Assembly (NCBI RefSeq): GCF_000696225.1
Contig: NZ_BAWN01000019.1
Coordinates: 16,249-80,248 of the forward strand
Source of the DNA: Serpentinimonas barnesii
GTDB taxonomy: Bacteria > Pseudomonadota > Gammaproteobacteria > Burkholderiales > Burkholderiaceae_C
Direction of reading: 5' to 3'
Length of the DNA stretch: 64,000 nt
Positions 13,980 through 22,928 of this stretch are shown in pieces. Each line of letters starts with the position of its first letter. Position 1 is the stretch's first letter. A model generated the notes under the pieces. The model was not told the DNA's origin and did not search any database. It saw nothing but the letters and a program-made list of their open reading frames with translations. A program made the position numbers and the translations under genes.

Positions 13980-14984
13980 ATGAGCCCCGCCCCACCCGCC
14001 TGGATCGCCTTGGCTGGCCCCACCGCCAGCGGCAAAAGCGCGCTGGCGCTGGCGCTGGCGCAGCGATGGCCGGTCGAGATCGTCAGCGTCGATTCGGCGC
14101 TGGTCTATCGCGGGCTCGACATCGGCAGCGCCAAGCCCAGCCTGGCCGAACGCGCCGCCGTGCCGCACCACCTGATCGACATCCTGGAGCCGCAGCAGAG
14201 CTACAGCGCCGCCGCCTTCGTGGCCGACGCGCAGCGCCTGCTGCCCCAGATCGCCGCCCGTGGCCGCCTGCCGCTGCTGGTCGGCGGCACCCTGCTCTAC
14301 TTCAAGGCCCTGTTCGAGGGGCTCGACGACATGCCCGCTGCGCACCCGGCGCTGCGCGCAGCCATCGAGGCCGAAGCCGCGCAACAAGGCTGGCCCGCGC
14401 TGCACGCGCAACTGGCGGCGGTGGATGCGCCCACGGCGGCGCGCTTGAGCCCCAACGATGCGCAGCGCATCGGGCGCGCACTCGAAGTCTGGCGCGCCAG
14501 CGGGCGGCCGCTGTCGGCGTTTCACACCCGCACCCAAACCAAAACCGCGCTGCAAGCCCCGCCACCGCTGCAAATCAACGGCCAGGCTGGCCTGCTGCTG
14601 GCGCTGGAGCCGCTGGACCGCGCCTGGCTGCACCAGCGCATCGCGCAGCGCTTTGCCGCCATGCTGGAGCAAGGCTTTATCGACGAGGTGCGCGCCCTGC
14701 GCCAGCGGCCCGAGCTGCACTCCGGCCTGCCCGCCCTGCGCAGCGTGGGCTACCGCCAGGTGTGGGAAGCGCTGGATGCGCTGGCCGCCAGCGGGCGCAG
14801 CAGCTTCACCGCGCCCGAGCGCGCCGCCCTGGCAGAGCGCGGCACCAGCGCCACGCGCCAACTGGCCAAGCGCCAGCTCACCTGGCTGCGCAGCCTGCCG
14901 CAGCGCCAGCTGCTGGCCTGCGAGCAGCCCGACTTGCTGCCAGCGGCCTGCGCGCTGCTGGAGCGGGCGGGCTTGCCGCGCTGA
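13980..14984 (+). CDS. miaA: tRNA dimethylallyltransferase
   Basis: Adds the dimethylallyl group to A37 of tRNAs that read codons starting with U. 334 residues. The P-loop GPTASGKS (13-20), [17 protein letters not shown], the [12 protein letters not shown] region and the C-terminal Arg-rich GYRQVWE segment are all present. The ATG at 13980 nearly abuts the upstream exporter stop. In many proteobacteria miaA directly follows mutL; here gdhA and the exporter lie between them. Confidence 0.95.
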   Translation: MSPAPPAWIALAGPTASGKSALALALAQRWPVEIVSVDSALVYRGLDIGSAKPSLAERAAVPHHLIDILEPQQSYSAAAFVADAQRLLPQIAARGRLPLLVGGTLLYFKALFEGLDDMPAAHPALRAAIEAEAAQQGWPALHAQLAAVDAPTAARLSPNDAQRIGRALEVWRASGRPLSAFHTRTQTKTALQAPPPLQINGQAGLLLALEPLDRAWLHQRIAQRFAAMLEQGFIDEVRALRQRPELHSGLPALRSVGYRQVWEALDALAASGRSSFTAPERAALAERGTSATRQLAKRQLTWLRSLPQRQLLACEQPDLLPAACALLERAGLPR

Positions 14985-15037
14985 GCCTGAACAAGCTGAG
15001 CGCGACTGAGACGAGCGGTTGCTGAGCCAGCCCGGTG

Positions 15038-16285
15038 CTATCCGGCTGAGGCCGGTGCCCGCACCAAACTCCGCCGCCCCACCCCCAGCGCCACCCCGAT
15101 CGAGAGCAGCAGCACCAGAGCGGCCCCGGCCAGCGTGGCGGCGTACCAGCCGCGGTCCATGAGCACGCCAAAAATCAGCGGTGCAATGGCAAAACCCACG
15201 TCCAGGCCCGAATACACCGTGCCATAGACGCGCCCGGTGGCCCCCTTGGGCGTGGCCTGCTTGATCAGCAAGTCGCGGCTGGGCGCGGCAATGCCCACGG
15301 CAAAGCCCGTGGCCGCCAGCAGCAGCATGGTGCCCCATCCGCCCAGCCAGCCGCTGGCGGCCAGCAGCAGCAGCAGCGCGCCCGCGCCCATCGAGGCCCC
15401 CACCACCTGATCGGTGCGGCGCGCCTGCGTGGCCACGAAACCGCCCACCAGCATGCCCAGCGCCCCGCACACCATGTAGGCGCTCAGCGTCAGCGTGGCG
15501 GCCTCCAAGCTCACGCCGTGCAGCGCCTTCAGAATGGAGGCCGAGTAGTTTTGCACCACGCCCAGTGTGAGCGTGGTGAGCAAGAAGAAGGCAAAGCACC
15601 ACCAGATCACCGAATGGCGCAAAAAAGCCAAGTCGCCCCCGGCTGGCGCACCCGCCGGACGGCGCAGCACCTCCGACTTCAGGTGCTGGCGCTGCCACAG
15701 CAAAAGCAAAAACACCAGCAGGTACAGCCCGGCGGCGGCGAGGTAGGCGCTGCGCCAGTCCAGCCACATCGACCAGCCGACCAGAAACACCGGCGCCAGC
15801 GCCCAGCCCAGGTTGCCGCTGATGCCATGCACGCTGTAGGCGTGGCCCAGCCTAGAGGACGAAACGCGTTGGTTGAGGATAGAAAAATCGACCGGATGAA
15901 AAGAGGCATTGCCCAAGCCGGCCAATGCCGCCACCCACAGCAAGGTGCTGTAGCCCTGCGCTTGGGAAGCCAGCAAGGCCGCGCCCATGAACAACAGCAG
16001 CGAGGCAAACAGCACCGGCCGCGCCCCAAAGCGGTCCACCACAAAGCCCGAGGCCGCCTGCCCCAACCCCGAGACCGTAAAAAACAGCGTCATCAGCAGG
16101 CCCACTTCGGTGAAGGACAGGCCAAACTCAAGCATGAGCAGCGGAAACAACGGCGGCAACAGCAGGTGCCCGAAATGCGAGCTGCCGTGCGCCAGCCCCA
16201 CCAAACCCATCACGCGTGCGTCGGTGCGCCAAGGCACGGTGGCGGCGGCAGTCGGGTGGGCGGTGACTAAACCAAGGCTGGGCAT
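15038..16285 (-). CDS. MFS transporter, fosmidomycin-resistance (Fsr)-like
   Basis: 415-residue major facilitator with about 12 hydrophobic segments, starting MPSLGLVTAHP from the ATG at 16285. The N-terminal half has GLAHGSSHFGHLLLPPLFPLL and, after motif A (DRFGARP), the NASFHPVDFSI segment, which resembles the FHP motif of fosmidomycin-resistance-type exporters. The substrate is unknown. It converges on miaA, with 53 bases between the stops and no clear terminator, and is divergent from the 2-hydroxyacid dehydrogenase gene. Confidence 0.82.
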   Translation of the reverse strand: MPSLGLVTAHPTAAATVPWRTDARVMGLVGLAHGSSHFGHLLLPPLFPLLMLEFGLSFTEVGLLMTLFFTVSGLGQAASGFVVDRFGARPVLFASLLLFMGAALLASQAQGYSTLLWVAALAGLGNASFHPVDFSILNQRVSSSRLGHAYSVHGISGNLGWALAPVFLVGWSMWLDWRSAYLAAAGLYLLVFLLLLWQRQHLKSEVLRRPAGAPAGGDLAFLRHSVIWWCFAFFLLTTLTLGVVQNYSASILKALHGVSLEAATLTLSAYMVCGALGMLVGGFVATQARRTDQVVGASMGAGALLLLLAASGWLGGWGTMLLLAATGFAVGIAAPSRDLLIKQATPKGATGRVYGTVYSGLDVGFAIAPLIFGVLMDRGWYAATLAGAALVLLLSIGVALGVGRRSLVRAPASAG

Positions 16286-16329
16286 AGGCAGGCATGTTAA
16301 GCCCAAACGCCGCCTCCTGCTGCGCGGCC

Positions 16330-16359
16330 TTGCTTAGGGCCAGCGCATCCGGGCACAAT
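16330..16359 (+). promoter_or_regulatory. Promoter of the 2-hydroxyacid dehydrogenase gene, leaderless spacing
   Basis: TTGCTT (16330-16335), an 18-base spacer and CACAAT (16354-16359). The ATG follows seven bases later at 16367, so the transcript would start at the start codon or within a base or two of it. Confidence 0.5.
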
Positions 16360-16366
16360 AGCCGCC

Positions 16367-17374
16367 ATGAATATCGTGATCCTCGACGACTACCAGGATG
16401 CGGTGCGCAAGCTCGCCTGCGCCGCCAAGCTCGAAGCCTTTCCGGCCAAGGTGTTTACCAACAACATCAAGGGCGTGGGGCAGTTGTCGGTGCGCCTGCG
16501 CGACGCCCAGGCGCTGGTGCTGATTCGCGAGCGCACCCACATCACGCGCCAGTTGCTCGACAAACTGCCCAAGCTGCGCCTGATCGCCCAGACCGGGTCG
16601 GTGGGGCCGCACATCGACCTCGATGCCTGCACCGAACACGGGGTGGCGGTGGCCGAAGGCAAGGGCTCGCCGGTGGCCCCGGCCGAGCTCACTTGGGCGC
16701 TGATACTGGCCGCCATGCGCCGCCTGCCGCACTATGTGGCGCACCTCAAGCACGGGGTCTGGCAGCAGTCAGGACTCAAAACCGCCGCCTTGCCGCCCAA
16801 TTTCGGACTTGGCATGGTGCTGCACGGCAAAACGCTGGGCCTGTGGAGCTATGGCCGCATCGGCAAACTGGTGGCGGGTTACGGGCGCGCTTTTGGCATG
16901 CGCGTGCTGGTCTGGGGCAGCGAGGCGGCGCGCTTGCAGGCCGTGGCCGACGGCTTTGAAGTAGCGGCCTCCAAGGCCGAGTTGCTGGCGCAGTCCGATG
17001 TGCTCAGCCTGCACCTGCGCCTGGGGCCCAGCACCTTGGGCTGCCTGAGCTTTGAGGACTTGAGCCTAATGAAACCCAGCGCCGTGCTGGTCAACACCTC
17101 GCGCGCCGAACTCATTCAGCCCGACGCGCTGGTGGCGGCTCTCAACCGTGGCCGCCCCGGCATGGCGGCGGTGGATGTGTTCGAGTCGGAACCGATATTG
17201 CAGGGGCACGCCCTGCTGCGGCTGGAAAACTGCATCTGCACGCCGCACATCGGCTTTGTGGAGCAAGAAAGCTACGAAAAGTATTTCTCGGCCGCCTTCG
17301 ACAACATCCTCAACTTCATCAAAGGCACCCCCACCCACATCGTCAACCCCGGCGCGCTGCATTACCAGCGCTGA
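16367..17374 (+). CDS. D-2-hydroxyacid dehydrogenase family protein
   Basis: 335-residue NAD(P)-dependent dehydrogenase of the D-isomer 2-hydroxyacid family (phosphoglycerate dehydrogenase-like). The nucleotide loop is GLWSYGRIG (158-166), where the middle Gly of the usual GxGxxG is replaced by Ser. The catalytic Arg is in NTSRAELI (R246), the Glu in DVFESEP (about 273-275) and the His in CTPHIGF (H294). The substrate is not known; PGDH or glyoxylate/hydroxypyruvate reductase is possible. It has no serA-type ACT domain and stands alone, divergent from the Fsr-like exporter. Confidence 0.87.
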   Translation: MNIVILDDYQDAVRKLACAAKLEAFPAKVFTNNIKGVGQLSVRLRDAQALVLIRERTHITRQLLDKLPKLRLIAQTGSVGPHIDLDACTEHGVAVAEGKGSPVAPAELTWALILAAMRRLPHYVAHLKHGVWQQSGLKTAALPPNFGLGMVLHGKTLGLWSYGRIGKLVAGYGRAFGMRVLVWGSEAARLQAVADGFEVAASKAELLAQSDVLSLHLRLGPSTLGCLSFEDLSLMKPSAVLVNTSRAELIQPDALVAALNRGRPGMAAVDVFESEPILQGHALLRLENCICTPHIGFVEQESYEKYFSAAFDNILNFIKGTPTHIVNPGALHYQR

Positions 17375-17434
17375 GCTGGACGACCGCCACCCCTTTGGGT
17401 GCCCGGGGCCTGATCAAGCCGCGCTTTTGGGCCG

Positions 17435-19459
17435 TTAGGGCTTGCCGGAGGGAGGGCGTGAACCCGGCTCCCAGTCCAAACTCCCGAGGTCGAAGTCAAT
17501 CGACAGGGGGTCGGGCTTGGGCGGGTTGGCCGCCGCAACCGGAACCGAATCGGCGCTGGGCCAAGACTGCAACGCAATCGCACCCGGCAAGGTGGGCAAG
17601 CCGGCCACCGTTTCGCTGGATGCCGTCGGCGCCGGCGCGGGGCCGAAGCTCAGGTCGAGCATGGGCAGGGGCGAATTCTGCAACACCTCCAGCACGCCGC
17701 TCAGGGTCAGCAAATCATCGAAAGCCGCCAAAGTCCGCACCGTCAGCTCGCTGTCGGGGTCGCCGGGCTGAGAGGCCAGGGCACGCTCGATCACCACGGC
17801 CGCCGTCGGCTGAGGCCACTGCGCCTGCAGGGTTTGCAAGAGCCGCGCGTCGTGCTCAAGGTTGAGCCCCGCCTCGATGGACTCCGTGCGCGGCGCGATG
17901 CGCTGAAAGTGGTGCTCGTAAAACTGGGTGGCCTCACCCAGCCAAGCCGGGTTGTCGTCTTGCGCAGCCAAGGCCAGCCAGCGCAAATAGGGTGCCTCGC
18001 TGGCGCGTGCATGCTCGGTCACGTACCGCTTGAGCACCTCCATGGCCTGGGTGCGCTGGGCGATCGACTCGAAAAACTCGGCCTGCTGCCACGTCTCGAT
18101 CAAGGCAGCCAGATCAAGCGCCGAGATGTCCACTTCGCCGAATGTCGAGGCCCGGCCTTCGGCCACCTCCAGCCCCATGACCCCATCGACATCCAGCCAT
18201 GAAGGCGGCACCGCGGCTGCGGTGGGGGCAGGGGCTGCGGTGGCGGGATCGGATGAGACCACAAGGGCTGCAGCGGGCACGGCAGGTGCGGCAGGTGCGG
18301 CGTCGGCACGGCGGGCATCAAGGGCAGGTGCGGGCACGGTCTGCGCGGGCACAATGGCGCCTTGGGACTGGGCCGCCGCATCCCCGGGCATGGTCGACAC
18401 CCACCACGGCGTTGGCGCCACTGCAGCCGGGCGCGAGGGCAACCACCGCCCCGATCGGTAGGCAAACCAGCCCCCACCCAGCAACAACAACAGCAAAGCA
18501 CCCGCCCCAAAAAGCCAAATCGCGGGCACACCGGCTTGGGCTTGGGCTTGCATCTGCAGCAACTGGGCCTGGGTGCTTTGCAGCTCCAGGCGCAGCCGCT
18601 CCTGCTCGGCACGCAACTGCAGCAGCTCTTGCTCGGTGGCGGTCGGCGCACCGGGGGCCGTGCCGACCTCGGCCAAGGGCCCCTCGGGCGCTGCAGTGGC
18701 TGCGGCGTCAACCGATTCGGGTGCAACCGCAGCCGCCACCGGCGGGGCTTGGCCCGGCAAAGCAATCGGATCGAGCTGCAAGCGGGCCCCACCAGCCACG
18801 GGTGCCGGGGCCGGGGGGGCCGGGGGGCGGGGAGTGGCTGCAGGGGCGGTCGCCGCAGGCACCGGGACGACCCGAGGGGGCGCTTTGCTGCGCAAGCGCT
18901 CCAAGTTGGCGGGCCTGGCCGCTGGTGTGCTCAGGCGAATCGGGGTTTGGGCTGGTGGCTGCGCCGCCAAGGCCGTGGCGGCAGCAACCCCTGCGACCGG
19001 GGCCCCATTGGGCGCCGCAGCGGGCACGGGCACAGCCGCCGCAGCGGGGCTGACCATGGGCAAGGGGGCCGCTGCACCTGCCAGCGCTTGTGCCGGACCC
19101 CAATCGGCCAGCAAGGTGTAGGAGCGCCTAAAGACCGTCTGGCAGCCCACCTGCAAGGCCAAGGTCACAATGGGCTCGTTGATGGGTTCGGTGCTGCGCA
19201 CCCGCAGCAACGCCACCCCATCGGGTCCGACGCTGTGCAAGGCCGTGCTGACGGTGCCGGCCGCCACGCCCGACTCGCCATACTGCAACTGCACTTGCAG
19301 ACACAAGTCGGCAATGCTTTGGTTGGGATCGAGCCGGCTTTGCACCAACACATCGAAAGGGCGACCGATAATGACGTCGCCCTGGGCCGGCCCCAAGGTT
19401 GCCGCCAGCGATTGCGTGGCCACCCAGAGCAGCGCGCTTCCCACCGCCAACTTCAACAT
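17435..19459 (-). CDS. fimV: FimV-like membrane protein (Ala/Pro-rich)
   Basis: 674-residue protein with a signal peptide (about 1-19), a beta-rich periplasmic domain (about 20-120) resembling the FimV N-terminal region, a long Ala/Pro-rich linker, a coiled coil (about 272-308), one membrane helix (about 312-335) and an acidic cytoplasmic part. FimV proteins organise the cell pole and type IV pilus or type II secretion machinery. I see no LysM peptidoglycan-binding motif, which most FimV proteins carry. Two Cys in the N-terminal domain (DLCLQV and VGCQTV) could form a disulphide. The pilus ATPase-like gene at 22929-25376 is nearby, but no pilus structural genes are. Assignment rests on architecture. 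Confidence 0.65.
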   Translation of the reverse strand: MLKLAVGSALLWVATQSLAATLGPAQGDVIIGRPFDVLVQSRLDPNQSIADLCLQVQLQYGESGVAAGTVSTALHSVGPDGVALLRVRSTEPINEPIVTLALQVGCQTVFRRSYTLLADWGPAQALAGAAAPLPMVSPAAAAVPVPAAAPNGAPVAGVAAATALAAQPPAQTPIRLSTPAARPANLERLRSKAPPRVVPVPAATAPAATPRPPAPPAPAPVAGGARLQLDPIALPGQAPPVAAAVAPESVDAAATAAPEGPLAEVGTAPGAPTATEQELLQLRAEQERLRLELQSTQAQLLQMQAQAQAGVPAIWLFGAGALLLLLLGGGWFAYRSGRWLPSRPAAVAPTPWWVSTMPGDAAAQSQGAIVPAQTVPAPALDARRADAAPAAPAVPAAALVVSSDPATAAPAPTAAAVPPSWLDVDGVMGLEVAEGRASTFGEVDISALDLAALIETWQQAEFFESIAQRTQAMEVLKRYVTEHARASEAPYLRWLALAAQDDNPAWLGEATQFYEHHFQRIAPRTESIEAGLNLEHDARLLQTLQAQWPQPTAAVVIERALASQPGDPDSELTVRTLAAFDDLLTLSGVLEVLQNSPLPMLDLSFGPAPAPTASSETVAGLPTLPGAIALQSWPSADSVPVAAANPPKPDPLSIDFDLGSLDWEPGSRPPSGKP

Positions 19460-19692
19460 CTGCCAGTCCTTGCCTTGATCGTGTTCGTATTGTCAACTGC
19501 GCCACATTTTGACACACGAATCCCCCTACCCCTATTGATTGCCTAAGCGCCCCATGAGCACCGGCATAAAAATTCGCAGCTAGCATGCCACCCTGGTGCT
19601 CAAACCGCACCCAAACTTTGCTGCCGCTCCGTTTTCCGCCACGGTCGCCGCGGCGACCCTTGGCCCTCCCCCAGTCACCCACAAGACAGCCC

Positions 19693-20412
19693 ATGGACGA
19701 ACCGATACTGACAATGCAGGAACGCGAGGCGATCAACGGCGGTCGCTGGTTCAATACCCTTTCACCCTCTTTGCGGCACGACATCCTTCGATGCGCCTAC
19801 GTCAAACGATTCCTCGATGGCGAGCTGATCGCCGCGCGCGGCGACCCGCCCTCCGAGTGGTCGGCGGTGGCCAAGGGCGCGGTGCGGGTGAGCTCGACCT
19901 CGCTGGCGGGCAAGCAGGTCACGCTCACCTACGTCGAGCCCGGGGTCTGGTTTGGCGAGATCGCCATGTTCGACGGCGAGCGCCGCACCCACGATGCCTA
20001 TGCGCACGGCCCCACTTCGCTGCTGTGCGTGGCGCGCAAAGATTTCCAAAAAATCCTGGCCCAGCACGTGGAACTCTACGAGGCCTTGCTGCGCCTGCAG
20101 GCGCGGCGCATCCGCAACCTGTTTGGGCTGGTGGAAGACCTCAACACCCTGCCCTTGCGCGCGCGGCTGGCCAAGCAGTTGCTGCACCTGTCGCGCAGCT
20201 ACGGCGTGCCTTGTTTGGACAATGCCAGCGAGACCCGCATCGGCCTGCAACTGGCGCAGGAAGAACTGGCGCAGATGCTGGGGGCCTCGCGCCAGCGCGT
20301 CAACCAAGAACTCAAATCGATGGAGCGCGAACTGGCCATCCGCATCGAGCCCGGCGGGCTGGTGGTGTGCGACCGCAACGCCCTGCTGCGCATTGCAGCG
20401 GCCGAAAACTAA
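19693..20412 (+). CDS. Crp/Fnr-family transcriptional regulator
   Basis: 239 residues. The N-terminal cyclic-nucleotide-binding-type beta-barrel (about 25-140) has GELIAARGDPPSEW, EPGVWFGEIAMFDGERRTH and the long dimerisation helix RLQARRIRNLFGLVEDL. The C-terminal winged HTH has LQLAQEELAQMLGASRQRVNQELKSM (about 178-203). No N-terminal Cys cluster is seen, so it is not an oxygen-sensing Fnr. The ligand is unknown. It lies 24 bases upstream of the phosphotransferase gene on the same strand and may be cotranscribed with that pair. Confidence 0.88.
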   Translation: MDEPILTMQEREAINGGRWFNTLSPSLRHDILRCAYVKRFLDGELIAARGDPPSEWSAVAKGAVRVSSTSLAGKQVTLTYVEPGVWFGEIAMFDGERRTHDAYAHGPTSLLCVARKDFQKILAQHVELYEALLRLQARRIRNLFGLVEDLNTLPLRARLAKQLLHLSRSYGVPCLDNASETRIGLQLAQEELAQMLGASRQRVNQELKSMERELAIRIEPGGLVVCDRNALLRIAAAEN

Positions 20413-20436
20413 ACCCCTTTTCTGCACCCAGCGGCC

Positions 20437-21537
20437 ATGCCTGAACCCACTTCCCCCACCCCGGCCGCCCCCTCCAGCCCAGCCACAGCTTCCGCTGCCC
20501 TGCCCTTTGACGCGGCGGCGCTGGCGCAGTGGCTGAGCGCGCACCTGGAGGGCTTTGAGGGCCCTTTGCAAATCGAGAAATTCCCCGGCGGCCAGTCCAA
20601 CCCCAGCTACCGCCTGCACACGGCGCAGCGCGACTGGGTGCTGCGCAGCAAACCCGGGCCGGCGGCCAAGCTGCTGCCTTCGGCGCACGCCATCGAACGC
20701 GAATTTCGCGTCATGCGCGCGCTGGCCGACACCGCCGTGCCGGTGCCGCGCATGGAGGCGCTGTGCGCAGACGAAAGCGTGATCGGACGCGCCTTTTACC
20801 TGATGGAATACGTGCCTGGGCGCATCCTGTGGGAGCAGTCGCTGCCCGGCTTGGATGCGGCGCAGCGGCGCGCCCACTACCTGGAAATGAACCGGGTGCT
20901 GGCGGCGCTGCACCGGGTCGATGTGCAGGCCGTGGGCCTGGCCGACTACGGCAAACCGGGCAACTATTTCGAGCGCCAGATCGCGCGCTGGAGCAGGCAG
21001 TACCAGGCTTCGGTGACGCAGCCCATCACCGAAATGGAGCGCCTGATCGACTGGCTGCCCACCCACATCCCCGCCTTGGCGCTTGACGACAGCCGCCTGT
21101 GCGTGGTGCACGGCGACTTTCGGCTCGACAACCTGGTGTTCCACCCCGAGCACGCGCAGGTGCGGGCGGTGCTGGATTGGGAGCTCTCCACCCTTGGGCA
21201 CCCGCTGGCCGACTTCAGCTACCACTGCATGGCCTGGCACATCGAGCCGGGGCTGTTTCGCGGCATCGCCGGGCTCGACCTGCAAGCCCTAGGCATCCCG
21301 AGCGAGCGCGAATACATCGAGCGCTACTGCGCCAGCACCGGCTTGTTCGACCCCGATGCGCTGCAACAGGAGTGGAACTTCTTTTTGGCCTACAACCTGT
21401 TTCGGCTGGCGGCCATTTTGCAGGGCATCGCCAAACGGGTCGAGGCCGGCACCGCCTCCAGCGCCCAGGCGCGCCAGTCCGGCGCCGGGGCGCGCCCCTT
21501 GGCCGAGCTGGCTTGGTCTTATGCCCAGCGCGCCTAG
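20437..21537 (+). CDS. Aminoglycoside-phosphotransferase-fold kinase, ACAD10/11 N-domain / LvaA-like
   Basis: 366-residue kinase-like protein. The ATP-binding part has GGQSNPSYRL and the Lys in VLRSKPG (about 68-74). The catalytic loop is HGDFRLDN (225-232) and the metal site LDWELSTLGHPLAD begins at about 246. This subgroup matches the kinase half of human ACAD10/ACAD11 and LvaA of Pseudomonas levulinate catabolism, which phosphorylates 4-hydroxyacyl-CoA. The next gene is an acyl-CoA dehydrogenase of the same class, so the pair probably acts on hydroxyacyl-CoAs. Antibiotic resistance is unlikely. Confidence 0.82.
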   Translation: MPEPTSPTPAAPSSPATASAALPFDAAALAQWLSAHLEGFEGPLQIEKFPGGQSNPSYRLHTAQRDWVLRSKPGPAAKLLPSAHAIEREFRVMRALADTAVPVPRMEALCADESVIGRAFYLMEYVPGRILWEQSLPGLDAAQRRAHYLEMNRVLAALHRVDVQAVGLADYGKPGNYFERQIARWSRQYQASVTQPITEMERLIDWLPTHIPALALDDSRLCVVHGDFRLDNLVFHPEHAQVRAVLDWELSTLGHPLADFSYHCMAWHIEPGLFRGIAGLDLQALGIPSEREYIERYCASTGLFDPDALQQEWNFFLAYNLFRLAAILQGIAKRVEAGTASSAQARQSGAGARPLAELAWSYAQRA

Positions 21538-21613
21538 GCTGCCCGCCATGCACGGCCCTGATCCTGCTTAACCCGCCCGTCCGATCCGCCCTTGCCCACC
21601 CAGAGGAGCCCTT

Positions 21614-22876
<1,263 letters not shown>

Positions 22877-22928
22877 AACACAAGCGCCCCAAGCCCGCTG
22901 CGGCCTGATACCGGAAACCCGCAGGGCC

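Noticed and set aside
20437..21537. Possible aminoglycoside resistance gene
   Set aside because: The fold is shared, but the pairing with an acyl-CoA dehydrogenase fits the ACAD10/11 / LvaA subgroup.
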